Part shown: positions 11,190 through 23,234 of the stretch, piece after piece | Layout: each line of letters starts with the position of its first letter | Numbering within the stretch: position 1 is the first letter of the stretch | DNA from: Odontocerum albicorne | Lineage: Eukaryota; Arthropoda; Insecta; Trichoptera; Odontoceridae | NCBI GenBank assembly: GCA_949825065.1 | Contig: OX463862.1 | Location: 17,209,246 to 17,273,245, forward strand | Reading direction: 5' to 3' | DNA length: 64,000 bases | The notes under the pieces: generated by a model | What the model saw: the letters and a program-made list of their open reading frames with translations, nothing else | Database searches by the model: none | What the model was told of the DNA's origin: nothing | Made by a program: the position numbers and the translations under genes

Positions 11190-11352
11190 TGTGGTAATGT
11201 CTTCCAGCCAACCAGAAAAATGTTTAAGAGACCCTAAATGAAAATAAGACTGGAAGGTATTACTATTTTTTAAAAATCTGGGTTCCAGCGGGAATTGAAC
11301 CCGCAACTTCTGAGTCGACATACAAGCGTCTTACCAACAAGGCCGCGGAGGT
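11190..11352 (-). mobile_element. SINE-A copy, minus strand, well preserved
   Basis: Complement: GACCTCCGCGGCCTTGTTGG head, GGTTCAATTCCCGCTGGAACC box B, body attatacctt...agtct, tail ggttggctggaagacattacc. Both internal RNA polymerase III promoter boxes are readable. Confidence 0.85.
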
Positions 11353-11450
11353 CGTCGTCGATCATCTTCTATTGTTATACATTTTTACTGCATTTATAAT
11401 TCTTAGATTCAAATGTTACTAAAATGCAGTTTAATTTCGAAGTAAAACTT

Positions 11451-11689
11451 AAATTGGAATGTATCTAGCTCGCATATTGAATTGGAATGTATCTAGCTCG
11501 CATATTAAATTGGAACGTATCTAGCTCGCATATTATATTGGAATGTATCTTGCTCGCATATTAAATTGGAATGTATCTAGCTCGCATATTTAATTGGAAT
11601 GTATCTAGCTCGCATATTAAATTGGAATGTATCTAGCTCGCATATTAAATTGGAATGTATCTAGCTCGCATATTAAATTCAATGTTTAT
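11451..11689. repeat. 28-bp minisatellite, about 8.5 copies
   Basis: Unit AATTGGAATGTATCTAGCTC plus gcatatta, starting at 11452, 11480, 11508 and so on. Copies are almost identical, implying recent expansion. Confidence 0.95.
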
Positions 11690-11841
11690 CAATTATTAAT
11701 TAAACTAAAAAAAACATTATTTTCCATTTAAGCGTTCAAATTCATTAGCCATTCGTTAGATATTGCTTGTGTCCTCCAAGCCCGTTGTTTTAGATTCCTG
11801 AGTGTTTTCTGTGGAAAAATGTTCGTTACACTGAATTTTTT

Positions 11842-11904
11842 ATCTCGTTAAAACGGGATTAGTTAAATCAAACATATGTTTAACTAATCCTGTTTTAACG
11901 AGAT
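11842..11904. repeat. Near-perfect 26-bp inverted repeat (hairpin)
   Basis: Arms 11842-11867 and 11879-11904 (ATCTCGTTAAAACGGGATTA... and its inverse) with an 11-base loop. The single mismatch would be a G-U pair in one RNA orientation. Could be a small MITE core, a miRNA-like hairpin or a recombination remnant. Confidence 0.85.
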
Positions 11905-11954
11905 CAAAAATTATGTACATTTCTCCAAAGTCTGAAAGCCTCAACACAAATATA

Positions 11955-12430
11955 TTTTTCTTCTTCTCAGTGTCACGTCAGGTCCCTTCAACGTTGAATA
12001 TCACTTGAGAGTAGATATCTTTGTCCCCGGCAGCCCGAAAAAGATCCCCAACGCCCCTTATGCCAGTACAATTACGTATATTGCGGAGCCATGAGATTTG
12101 CCTCCTGCCAACACCTCTTCGGCCTTCTATTTTGCCTTGGATGATCGGGTGCAGTAATTTGTATTGTACTTTGGTCCTCTAAGTACATGACCCAAGTAGG
12201 ACACCTTTCGGATTTTAATATTAGTCAGCAACTCTCTGTCGACTTTGGCTCTTTGAAGAACCCTTGTGTTGCTGACCATATCCGTCTAGGGTATCCGTAG
12301 CATTCTCCGGTGCATCCACATTTCGAATGCTTCCAGTCGGTTCATACTACTTACTTTGAGGGTCCATGATTCTACTCCATGCAATAACACTGACCAAACG
12401 TAGCATTTGACTAACCATTGTCGAAGTTTC
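11955..12430 (-). pseudogene. LINE-C tail, minus strand
   Basis: Complement encodes, with frameshifts, the tail best seen at 22863-23144: MNRLEAFEMWIHRRILRIPW, then TRVLQRAKVDRELL, IRKVSYLGHV. This is the post-RT C-terminal region of an endonuclease/RT polyprotein; the first 3'-terminal words are ctgagagtagatatctttgt. Truncated and non-functional. Confidence 0.75.
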
Positions 12431-12439
12431 AAATATATA

Positions 12440-13075
12440 CGTGAAATAAATTAATTAAAGAAATGGTGATTGAAAATTATAAAAGTAAAAGTATATGCGA
12501 CAAATGAGGGAAAATTAAAGATCGCAAACATGTTGAGGAATTCAGCTATTTGGGTAGTATCTTCTCGAATGATACACGTATTATAATAGTTAAGAGGGAT
12601 ATCGAACGGTGTGTAGTCTTAGGAAACAAAGTTAATGGGGCACTAAAATATATATACTCATACCAGACAGTACAAAATTTGCTAAGATAATAGCTCACAA
12701 TAGTGGTTTGGTTCCAACCTTGATGTATGGTAGTGAAACGTGTACGTGGAAAAAGACGGAGAGGAGCCAAAGGAATGCTGTAGAGACACGTGTATTGAGA
12801 ACAATACACGAAGTAACAATGTATGACAGAATGCGGAATGAAGTGATACGGGATGAATGTGAACTTAAGGCTGTAGTGTTAAATAAGATGAATAAGATAA
12901 AGGTTGAGATGGTTTGGGCATGTAGAACGAATGAATAAAGAAAGACTATCAAAACATATATAAAGTGCAGATGTGAGTGGGATGCATAAGAGAGGAAGAC
13001 CAAGGAAAGTATGGTTGGATCAAGTGAATGATATTCTGAAAGAAGGAAACGTAGATTGAGAAATCGTAGATGTTT
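12440..13075 (+). pseudogene. LINE-A tail, plus strand, among the best preserved copies
   Basis: An open piece at 12708-12938 shows MVPTLMYGSETCTWKKTERS, then VETRVLRTIHEVTMYDR and NEVIRDECELKAVV. That corresponds to the YGSETW / MRALRRI / RDECEL tail of non-LTR reverse transcriptases. It continues in another frame through tggtttgggcatgtagaacg and gaggaagaccaaggaaag. No catalytic RT motif (YADD) is present because of 5' truncation. Confidence 0.8.
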
Positions 13076-13109
13076 TTTGAGAAGGTAAACGGAGAAAATA
13101 ATAGTGGGG

Positions 13110-13410
13110 TACATTCGTCGTCGTTGCTGGGCTTCGCAGTCGAGAATCCCTTCGCCATTACAACTTCATTTAGTTGTGCCGTGGAGTTAGTTTTTTTAAG
13201 TGAGTGAGCCGTTGTACACCAGCAAACACACCAGCCACACAGCTGGACTGGATCTGACTGTATGCCGAAGTATCCTAATAAAGGTATCCTTATACCTTCG
13301 AATACTAGACGGAAAAATGCCTGTATCATTCTAGAGGAGTGGCACAGCGCGGGATTCACCAGTTACCACACAGAAGTCAAAATTATTACCTCGCGGCCAT
13401 GCATCTTAAG
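13110..13410 (-). mobile_element. SINE-B copy with full-length 3' body
   Basis: Minus strand: ATGCATGGCCGCGAGGTAAT head, weak box B, tail gtataaggatacctttattag. This is followed by the extended body seen also at 9880 and 16490 (tgtgtttgctggtgtacaac, ggctcactcactt, gagggattctcgact). The extension shows SINE-B is a composite of about 300-360 bp. Confidence 0.8.
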
Positions 13411-13975
13411 GATATATTCGATTTCGATTGACGAAAAGCTCAAAAGTAAGAGAACTACAGGAGCGTGAATAATGAGATGTATAAGTGATGGTACGAATAT
13501 GTACGTATATATTAACATCGGAATAAATTCATAAATGACGAATATCATAAATAAACTTATAATCGAAAGTTAGACAATACTCATTAAATACGTTATCAAA
13601 CTCATTAATCTAAGAACTCAGTTTTAATGTTTCCAATTATGTCTTGATAAGAAGGCTATGGGATTTACCACTTTGGTCGACATATGGCACGGGATTTGAT
13701 ATTATTTACGGAAATGTTGTGAATTTATGATATACATATAAACTTTTTCAATTGACGTCAGTTAGTTTATTAATTTATCAAATAATTCATTTAGCTTCAA
13801 CATTACTTAAATTTATCCTTAATTTTTAAACATATCAACCCTTAACAAGTAACAAAAATTTGAGTGCTCAAGACTTTTTTAATACTTTTTGGCATTTCGT
13901 TAAAGATTCTGAAATATTTTTAGTATTAGTTACACATTCTGACGTTGCTGATTAAAACTCCAAACGATTCTCATC
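13411..13975. other. No gene recognised
   Basis: AT-rich spacer. Short frames only. Confidence 0.5.
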
Positions 13976-13978
13976 TGG

Positions 13979-14152
13979 CTTCGCTTGTCGACGTCGCTTG
14001 TCGGCGTCGCTTGTTGGCGTCGCTTGTCGGCGTCGCTTGTCGGCGTCGGTTGTCGGCGTCGGTTGTCGGCGTCGCTTGTCGGCGTCGCTAGTCGGTGTTG
14101 CCTGTCAGTGTTACTTGTTGGTGTTGTTTGTCGGTGTTGCTTGTCGGTGTTG
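13979..14152. repeat. 13-bp GC-rich minisatellite, about 13 copies
   Basis: Unit TCGCTTGTCGGCG. The first units keep CpG (CGGCGTCGC) and the later ones read CGGTGTTGC, i.e. CpG replaced by TpG. Because 3 x 13 = 39, open frames cross it with a 13-residue period; these are artefacts of the repeat. Confidence 0.95.
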
Positions 14153-14154
14153 GC

Positions 14155-15320
14155 GCGTGTAGTGAACTTACTATGTGGACTACCTCAAGTATGATTCAGT
14201 CAGTGACATCGATATCAGTGCACATAAAATACTTCAAAACATTGCGATCAACTGTCAAATCATGCGTTAAAAAAGTACGTGATTCCATAAATTGTCAATA
14301 AATTATATTTACAGCATCAAATATGAAAATTGTTTAAAATAAAAACATTTTATATTTTTCATAATTTGCGAATAAAATAGTATGACCACTAAGGAAATGT
14401 TTATTTTTTTCTAGAATAAGCCACCGAACTAAGAACCTCATATTTTTAGTTAAAATAGTAGTTTTGAGAAATATTATTTCTCAACTTATAGTTTATGGAT
14501 CCTGTTTATGAGAGAGTTGACCATAGAGTTTGCTTTATCGACAAAAAAACATGATATGCGTCCATCTCATTACATATCTGCTCGTTTATTTTATGACTTG
14601 TTAATTTTTTATTTTGTTATTAATTAATCACATATTGCTTAGGATTTATAAATAAATAACAATAAAAAACCAAAGAATGTGAAAAGTATGTGTAAGACTG
14701 TTTGCATTATAACACCAAACCTCAAGATTAACAGTTACTATATTTACACAGCCTCTTTAATCTTGGTATAAGCTGAGTAATTAAGCGTATTTGTTAACTG
14801 TCTGCTTAGGATATGAACCGCAGTTCTAGGTAATCAAACCGGACACTTGTCCGTTAAACCAGGAAGTCATTAAGAAATCTGTGGTCTTATACAATTGATT
14901 GATAGTTGAAAACATTAAAAGCTACATGTAAAAGGTTTCGGTGGAATTGATTTACTAAACACATTAAATGACACGTGTCTTTTTTAACTAACACAGTTAA
15001 ATAAAAATAAAGGGTGTCAAAATCTTTAAAAAATTTTCTACAGTTTGTAATACACATAGCTTTCAATATATAACTTTTTTTTTTAATTAAACAAAGTAAT
15101 ATATTGTACAAACATTTGTCAAGGCTATACCTATATACTAATTTATTACTTAACTTATCTTAATTATATGTTATAATTTATGAACTTACTTAATCTTATT
15201 TTCCTACATGTCATTTTACTTTTATTATTTATAATAATTATCACTTCATACTACTTATAACTAGATAACAATTCTTACAACTAATTATTTAGCACGAACA
15301 AGTCCACTCATTCGGGCTAC
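14155..15320. other. AT-rich region with one tRNA-like remnant
   Basis: At 14795-14870 the minus strand reads TGACTTCCTGGTTTAACGGA (box A-like), then GCGGTTCATATCC (box B-like), a decayed tRNA-type SINE head. The rest has no recognised feature. Confidence 0.4.
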
Positions 15321-15324
15321 TTGT

Positions 15325-15790
15325 ATTCTTCTTCTTCATCATCTTATTTTAGGCCTGTTGGCCTGTTATGGTCCTGCATCATTGTTTGCCTCTTGTGACG
15401 TCGACTGCCATTTGTCTTTCCATCTTTTGGGAGATCGTCCTTGAGGTCTGCTTGCTTGGGGGATACTGTCTCTAGCCATTCTTACGGCTCTTGGTTCCGC
15501 CATTCTGGATACGTCTTCGTTCCAGAACCTTCTTCTCTGTCGTCCCCATCTGACAATATCTTCAACTTCACACGTCCTTCGGATTTCTGTGTTACGTACT
15601 TTATCACGAAGGGGTTTGCCAGCGATACTCCTTAGTGCCTTCATTTCGCTGGTTCGAAGGAGATTTTTGGTTTTGACAGTGTCGGCTCTGGACTCTATGC
15701 TGTATGTCATTATGGGGCGGACACAGGTCTTGTATATCCTCACCCTTGCTTTGGATGTATTTACTTGTATTCATGTAACATATTCCATCG
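15325..15790 (-). pseudogene. LINE-D tail, minus strand
   Basis: A 125-codon open frame (15366-15743) shows RIYKTCVRPIMTYSIESRAD, KTKNLLRTSEMKALRSIAG, then CEVEDIVRWGRQRRRFW and RPQGRSPKRWKDKW. This is the tail after the thumb domain of a non-LTR RT (RP-x-x-TYG, EMK-LR-I, RRP-KRW-D). Longest readable LINE-D piece here; a second copy is at 24425-24735. Confidence 0.8.
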
Positions 15791-16049
15791 CATTCACAAT
15801 ATACTCGTATAATACTTAAATATAGCGTCGTCGTCGTTACTGGGTTTCGTTATTATTCATTCAGAAGGGTCCTTTTCCAGCATTTTCTCAATCTAAGATT
15901 TTTACTGGGAAGCTGTTATTCTACTATTTTTTAAACTAAGTATGTATTTTTAAATTGTAATCTTCCTACAATATCCCCTCCTAATATTTTCTATTTTTTA
16001 AGTATAATTTTATAAGCATTGTATTTAAGTACAATATATTTTTTTTTAT
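15791..16049. other. Spacer
   Basis: AT-rich, with one TACTCGTA octamer at 15802-15809. No gene. Confidence 0.5.
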
Positions 16050-16215
16050 TTCACCTGGCGAGTTTATTGCCATGTGGCAATCTTTTCCGACCAACCAGAA
16101 AGATGTTTTTAATGAGCCCTAAGTGAAACCAGACTGGAATTCCATTTAAAAAAATATGGATTCCAACGGGGATCGAACCTGCAGCCTCCGGATCGGTAGA
16201 CAAGCGTCTTACCAC
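16050..16215 (-). mobile_element. SINE-A copy, minus strand
   Basis: ACCTGGCGAGTTTATTGCCA tail, accaaccagaaagatg, aagtgaaaccagactggaat and box B complement (ggggatcgaacctgcag). The head is truncated at cttaccacca. Confidence 0.85.
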
Positions 16216-16267
16216 CATTTTATAAGTAACATAAATTGATTACTATTGTTATGCATTAGTATATTTG

Positions 16268-16632
16268 AGGAGAATGGCTGCGCGGTGACGTACTGGACTT
16301 CCGTGTGGAAGGTCGTCGGTTTGAACCCCACGCTGTGCTACTCCCCTCGAATAAAACAGGCCTTTTTCTACCTAGTATTTCGGGGTATAAGGATACCTAT
16401 GACTTCGGTCAAATCTATTCGTTCAAAAAATAAATAAAAAAAAGCATACCAGTGCGCTCCGATCGCCGCACTTCGATGTGTGCATTGGATGGCCAGTGAG
16501 TTTGCTGGTGTGCAACAACTCACTCCCTTAAAAATAACAAAATCCAATGCACAATTTCACTTTCTAACATAATTGACGTTGGAATGGCGAGGGGTCTTAA
16601 GCAAAATCCCGGAATTGGATCGAACACTAAGA
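16268..16632 (+). mobile_element. SINE-B copy, full length, plus strand
   Basis: Head ATGGCTGCGCGGTGACGTAC, cggaaggtcgtcggt-type box B region (GGTTTGAACCCCACGCTG), gtataaggatacctatgac, then the 3' body (gtgagtttgctggtgtgcaa, aatggcgaggggtctt). The window's most complete SINE-B. Confidence 0.85.
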
Positions 16633-16689
16633 CCACGGCCGCCGCCAATCATTACGACGTATGTAATAAATTCGAAATATTTCAGAAGT

Positions 16690-17515
16690 ACTACATAATA
16701 ATGATAATAATAATAAAACGACAATTTATATAGCGCCGTTTAGAGAGCAGACTCCACTCAAGGGCGCTTCTGCTCAGGATTCCAATCCACTTTGATTGAG
16801 ATATTAAAAATATTATAAAATATATATGAGTAAGTTGAGTTTAAAAGTAGGAAAGTGGTGGCTGAAGCCATTAGATTATTTCCCCGCATCTATATATGGT
16901 AAGAAAACTGCAGAAACTTACCAAGAAAGACGAACTACAAAGAAATCATTGTAGATCTTCCGATATGTGATAGATAACACATTCGTCTTTAGGTGTAATG
17001 TTATGTATGTGTATATAGTTTACATATAATCATAAATTTTGATAACATCTTCCAAAAAAGTTTGTCGTCAAGTGATTCCTAAAGCTGAAACACCACCCAT
17101 AATTTAACACTAAGATGCAGCCCATTCCACGCCACAGGATTAGCAACAGTTAAAGCCTTGTTGTAATACCACGCCCTAAAGAATCGATTCGGAACAATCA
17201 ATTTATTACCACGCCCTAATGAATCGATTCGGAACAATCAATTTATTACCACGCCCTAATGAATCGATTCGGAACAATCAATTTATTACCACGCCCTAAT
17301 GAATCGATTCGGAACAATAAATTTATTACCACGCCCTAATTAATCGATTTGGAACAATCAATTTATTACCACGCCCTAATGAATCGATTCGGAACAATCA
17401 ATTTATTCGATAGAAACGAAATTGACCCCGAAGTTCTACTCCTCTCCGAAGGAACAACAATACTGCAACACCGTTATATGCCGTCAGTGTTGCCCACTGA
17501 CCGAAAAGGAACTAG
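16690..17515 (-). mobile_element. R1 element, near full length, minus strand, with internal 40-bp array
   Basis: Starts with its TTA/AAT tail and caatttatatagcgccgttt, then agagagcagactccactcaa, gaacttaccaagaaagacga-like words, tgtagatcttccgatatgtg, aattttgataacatcttcc and cattccacgccacag. It ends near ttctactcctctccgaagg. 17165-17407 is a 40-bp tandem repeat (accacgccctaatgaatcga...) present once in other R1 copies. No coding frame. Confidence 0.85.
17165..17407. repeat. 40-bp minisatellite, 6 copies, inside R1
   Basis: The word acgccctaa recurs at 17171, 17211, 17251, 17291, 17331 and 17371, exactly 40 apart. The unit includes GAATCGATTCGGAACAATCA. Nearly identical copies. Confidence 0.95.
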
Positions 17516-17744
17516 TTTTCTTCTTATTATTCTTGAATTTAATCTGAGAGCAGGAAACATCACCATAAGTCGTCCAGACTGACCGCTTCAAAGTAGAGCA
17601 CGCGAGTTAATGTAACTCACGACAACAAATTTGATATTAAAAGTGTTAACAAGAATATTAAAGAAAAAATGTCAAGATTGAATCAGCACTATTTAGGGTT
17701 AGTCTCAGTAGTGAGGTAGGTTTTTCCCCCCTAGGTTTTTTAAT
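17516..17744. other. Spacer
   Basis: No feature recognised. Confidence 0.5.
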
Positions 17745-18315
17745 AATAATGATAAACCCAGAAACCAAAGTCAAGTGCAGAATTGAAACATCTTGTGCGA
17801 CTTTTAATAAAATGAGAAGCGTATTCTGCGGTGATAATCTACACTTTAAACTTCGACAACGGTTAGTTAAATGCTACGTACGTTTGGTCAGTGTTATTGT
17901 ATGGAGTGGAATCATGAACCCTCAAAGTTGGTAGTATGAACCGACTAGAAGCGTTCGAAATGTAGATAAACCGGAGAATGCTACGGATACCCTGGACGGA
18001 TATGGTCAGCAACACAAGGGTTCTTTAAAGAGCCAAAGTTGATAGAGAGTTGCTGACCGATATTAAAATCCGAAAGGTGTCCTATTTTGGGTCATGTACT
18101 TAAAGGAGAACAGTACAAATTATTCCACCTGATCAACCAAGGCAAAATAGAGGGTTAAAGAGGTGTTGTCAGGAGGCAAATCTCCTGGCTCCGTAATATA
18201 CATGATTGGACTGGTATAAGGAGCGTTGGGGATCTTTTTCGGTCTGCCGGGGACAAAGATGCTTACTCTCAGGTGATAGTCAACGTTGGGGGGTCCTGAT
18301 GTGACACTAGGAAGA
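17745..18315 (+). pseudogene. LINE-C tail, plus strand
   Basis: Reads ETKVKCRIETSCATFNKMRS, then RQRLVKCYV and, after a frameshift, the EAFEMWIHRR region of LINE-C and a 3' end matching 11960 in complement. It extends further 5' than the other LINE-C copies (RIE-AR-TFNKM region). Multiple frameshifts. Confidence 0.75.
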
Positions 18316-18430
18316 AGAATGATAAAAAAGACAATTTACATACCGCCGTTTAGAGAGCAAATTTTTCTCTTGGGCGCTCTGACTCGGGACTCGAATCCAA
18401 TTTTATCGACATATTAAAAATATTACAATT

Positions 18431-19286
<856 letters not shown>

Positions 19287-19592
19287 AATTAGTTGAGGGC
19301 AAATCTGTGAAGGTAGTGACTACAACCATTAGATAAGGTACTTCCCACTAGATTATATTTAAAAAACAACATTTTTGGAAAGAAACTCACTATAAACTAA
19401 CCAGGAGAAGGCGAACTACAAATAAACTTTTGTAGATCTTCCGATAAATGGTAGTAACATATTCGGCTTTAGGTGGAGTGTAGTGCACGTGTGTAGTGTT
19501 CGTATAGCATCACACATTTTGATAAGACTTCTCAAAAACGATTGTCTTAAGTGCTTCCTAAAGCTGCATACGCCACCCATATCTTTGACTAT

Positions 19593-20395
19593 GTTACTTT
19601 TTTCTAATGAAATTCAAATAATGACCTCCGGAAACATACATACTTAAACTTTAAAATCTTCTTAAAAGACGTGGAAAAAAATTAAATTTTATTATTGATT
19701 ACAGCTCGTGCCTCATTTTACCTACAAAATGGGGAAAAAAATAGTGCGACATCTGTTATTACAAATCAGAACTATCTAAATTCTTATCAACACTAATACG
19801 GTGTTTGGGTAACATCTATTATTAGATTTTACTATTGTTTTCACTTCAGACGAACTTAAGAGCGTTCCGGATATATCTGGGTAATAATAACTACAATTAT
19901 ATGGAATAAACAGCTCCATTTGATATGTGTAAAAATATCGAACCAGCAAAATGTATATTTTGCAGTTAAAATCCGTCTTAAATAATCACCTATAGAAGCG
20001 TATAAAAAGTTATGTAATTTCAATTGTTTGAAAAAAAATCAGAAATATATATTGGATTCTTTCTGGATAAATACTATCTTTATTTTATATTGTATTTAAC
20101 AGTAGCGCCGCAAATTGGGGGCAGTGAATTATACATATACTAATATAATAATATGCTAATTTGACACATAAACGTCAATAAAATTTCGCGAATCTAAAAT
20201 TATGGCCCACTTAACAAATACTTTGGATAAACATTCTAAAAAACAGCAAATGCGGACTCTTTGATCGAGAATTTTTAATTTACGTATAACATTTAATACT
20301 CAATTCATGCTGCAATAAAAATACTTGTTAACGACTTTCTTGTATTCAATAATTAAATTCCAATTAATATATTAAAGAAGGGAGTTTTAAGAACA
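19593..20395. other. No gene recognised
   Basis: AT-rich spacer, no ORFs above 60 codons and no recognised repeat. Confidence 0.5.
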
Positions 20396-20397
20396 TA

Positions 20398-20790
20398 ATA
20401 TGAATTATAAAATGAGGAATAATGGGATATATACTTCTGATACTATGAATTATAAAATGAGGAATAATGGGATATATACTTCTGATACTATGAATTATGA
20501 AATGAGGAATAATGGGATATATACTTCTGATACTATGAATTATAAAATGAGGAATAATGGGATATATACTTCTGATACCATGAATTATAAAATAAGGAAT
20601 AATGGGATATATACTTCTGATACTATGAATTATAAAATGAGGAATAATGGGATATATACTTCTGATACCATGAATAATAAAATGAGGAATAATGGGATAT
20701 ATGCTTCTGATACTATGAATTATAAAATGAGGAATAATGGGATATATACTTCTGATACCATGAATTATAAAATGAGGAATAATGGGATAT
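20398..20790. repeat. 45-bp minisatellite, about 9 copies
   Basis: Unit TATGAATTATAAAATGAGGA plus ataatgggatatatacttctgatac, with few substitutions. As 45 is divisible by 3, one frame (20400-20849) stays open with a 15-residue repeat MNYKMRNNGIYTSDT. Nothing upstream supports expression. Confidence 0.95.
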
Positions 20791-20794
20791 ATGA

Positions 20795-21000
20795 TAACTG
20801 TTTGCTACAGGCGGATGTAGGCTCGGGTTCGATTCTCGATGATACCTAAAATAATAAAGGATATTATTCTGGTTAAAGTGGTCTGGTACACGACTGTTGT
20901 TGTCTTTCCACGTGCGGTAGTATTTCGAAACGCGCGATGGCGAACTATGAGTTGCTAGCCTACTTCAGTAGTTCTTAACCCTAAGGCTCTATTGTTGGAA
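20795..21000 (+). mobile_element. SINE-C copy (tRNA-like head and body)
   Basis: Box B-like GGGTTCGATTCTCGATGATA at about 20826. The body at 20915-21000 (gtgcggtagtatt, acttcagtagttctta) recurs at 50638-50720. Its head may have fused with the last 45-bp unit. Confidence 0.55.
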
Positions 21001-21136
21001 ATAAAGATAATATTGTCTTCCTGCCATGATTTTTAACATCTTCACATCAATGATTTGAATATATTGAGGGGTACCAAACGAAAAAATTAATTATAAGTAA
21101 AATTAAATAAAGAAATATTAAAACTATTTGACAATA

Positions 21137-21345
21137 TTGCAAAAAAAACATACGGAACAAGTACGAGTATATATGTCTAATATGAATGGAGTGCGAGGAA
21201 GATGTGGACTCAAAAAAGAGTGGAAGGAGATAATTGAATACATTTTAAATGACGAAAAGGTAAGAAAAATGAAAAATAAAATGGCATGTATGACGAGATA
21301 TATAAATGTGACTGAGACGGGAGCCGTTTGCATATAGTATATAGA
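21137..21345 (+). pseudogene. LINE-B tail fragment
   Basis: The open frame includes MSNMNGVRGRCGLKKEWKE and MKNKMACMTRYINV. It aligns with the LINE-B C-terminus (VRGRGRPRKTW, then R-CM). Only the last ~70 codons are present. Confidence 0.65.
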
Positions 21346-21394
21346 AAGGCATATAAATATGTGCTTTCAGCTTACAACTAACTTACTTTTTATA

Positions 21395-21605
21395 TTACGC
21401 TTGCATTATATAAAGGACAACCTGGCGATTGGTTGAAAGAGATTGCCCAAGTCAATCTCTTCCAACCAACCAGAAAATGTTGATAATGCCTTAAGTAACA
21501 ACCGAACTGAAACTCTTCTTAAAAAATCTGGTTTCCAACGGGCATCGAACTCATAACTTACGACTTGAAGATAGGCGTTTACCAACTAATCCATGGAGGT
21601 CGTTA
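21395..21605 (-). mobile_element. SINE-A copy with a tail hairpin
   Basis: Tail, body (ccttaagtaacaaccgaact) and head complement (ccaactaatccatggaggtc) are present. The tail contains ggttgaaagagattg and its inverse caatctcttccaacc, so the end has folded back on itself. Confidence 0.8.
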
Positions 21606-22144
21606 TGTATTTGTTTAGGCTGTATAAATTTATTTTCAATCGTTCAACAATTTCTTTTTATTTTAATGTGAATGTAAATATTATAACAATTTGAATGTAA
21701 ATATGATTATTAATGTAAATGAAAATGTGACAGTTAAGTCACAGTTGGTAATAAATATATGACGAATATTCAAATTGAATATTCGTTAGCGATAAAAAAA
21801 ATATTGTTATGGGCTTCGAATAGCTTAAAATTGCTTTGCAAACAAGAAAATTTAATCTGCATGTTCCCACCCATGCAAAAGTGAATAAATCAAAAAATAA
21901 ATTTTCAATATACAATCTACAGGTTGATTTGTATTCATTGCGAAATATAAAATAATATAACAGAGGATATATAAACCTTTAAAGGTTTATGACGAAGTCA
22001 GCCAAACAGTTCACGCTGTTAATCATTTCATCTCTGAGAGGGAATTCATTCTAATCAATCATTGTGCAAAAAGCAAACCATTTGACTTTATATACTGTAT
22101 TGGTCAGACTATATGGCGACTCTAATTATAAGGCAACTCGTATT
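21606..22144. other. Spacer with two short palindromes
   Basis: ACGAATATTCAA-a-TTGAATATTCGT at about 21762-21786 and ataaacctttaaaggtttat at about 21970. Otherwise nothing recognised. Confidence 0.5.
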
Positions 22145-22690
22145 ACATATCATAACGACGTTTTCCTAGCAAGGTAGACAGACAAGAGAGAGTCAGACTT
22201 CCCTTTTGCAACACACATCTTTCGTGTCTTCAACATCCATACAACTGACACGATTTCTCTGACAAAAATTCCCTTGTTTCAAAATTGCATTCACTTAATA
22301 CAACCAGAGACGTAGAATAGATGCATTTGAAATGTGGTGCTGGAGAAGAATGTTACGAATAACATGGATAGGGAGGTGAACTAACACGTCCATTCTCGAA
22401 GAACTGGGAATCACCGAGAGATTGTCTACAATATGCCTTCCGAGGAGTCCTTCAATTTTTGAGACACATTGCTCGTGCCCATGGATACAGTATGGAGTGG
22501 TTTGTGGTTACTGGAGGCGTGGAAGGATGATCCACAAGAGGAAAAAATCCAATGCGTTGGACTGATCAAGTGAGAGACGCAACTGGAATACCCTTAACAA
22601 CTGTCATTCGACTCGCGGAATGAAGGGATGGATGGAGAGGAGTGATCAGAGACTATCACAGGAGACACAATGCTCAGTCGTGAGTTATAC
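22145..22690. pseudogene. LINE-A fragment (-) followed by LINE-H tail (+)
   Basis: 22145-22290 is a LINE-A 3' end on the minus strand (aaggtagacagacaagagag). 22290-22690 on the plus strand gives RRRIDAFEMWCWRRMLRITW and SILEELGITERLS, the EAFEMW-RRMLRI tail of another endonuclease/RT family, with several stops. Confidence 0.65.
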
Positions 22691-22744
22691 GACAGGATGA
22701 TGATGAATCCAAACCTAGTTTTCTTGATCTTTCTCTACCACGCC

Positions 22745-23215
22745 TTCCACTCACATTTTTCCTTCTTCTTCTTTGTGTCATGTCAGGTCCTCCCAACGTT
22801 GACTATCACCTGAGAGTAAGCATCTTTGTCCCCGGCAGCCCGAAAAAGATCCTCAACGCACCTTATACCAGTCCAATCACGTATATTGCGGAGCCCGGAG
22901 ATTTTCCTCCTGCCAACACCTCTTCGACCCTATTTTTGCCTTGGATGATCAGGTGCAGTAATTTGTACTTTTCTTCTTTAAGTACATGACCCAAATAGGA
23001 CACCTTTCGAATTTTAATATTAGTCAGCAACTCTCTGTCAACTTTGGCTCTTTGAAGAACCCTTGTCTTGCTGACCATATCCATCCAGGGTATCCGTAGT
23101 ATTCTCCGGTGTATCCACATTTCGAATGCTTCCAGTCGGTTCATACTACTTACTTTGAGGGTCTATGATTCCACTCCATATAATAACACTGACCAAAAGT
23201 AACATTTTCACTGTA
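22745..23215 (-). pseudogene. LINE-C tail, minus strand, best-preserved copy
   Basis: A 93-codon frame (22863-23144) has MNRLEAFEMWIHRRILRIPW, then KTRVLQRAKVDREL, IRKVSYLGHVLKEEK and a basic end. It is the C-terminal domain after the RT of a non-LTR element. The 3' end lies near 22750. No upstream RT domain. Confidence 0.8.
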
Positions 23216-23234
23216 CATTTGTTTTATTAGTTTT

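Noticed and set aside
13985..14301. Two overlapping frames rich in leucine, valine and cysteine
   Set aside because: They are read through the 13-bp minisatellite, with period-13 residue repeats as expected from the DNA unit.
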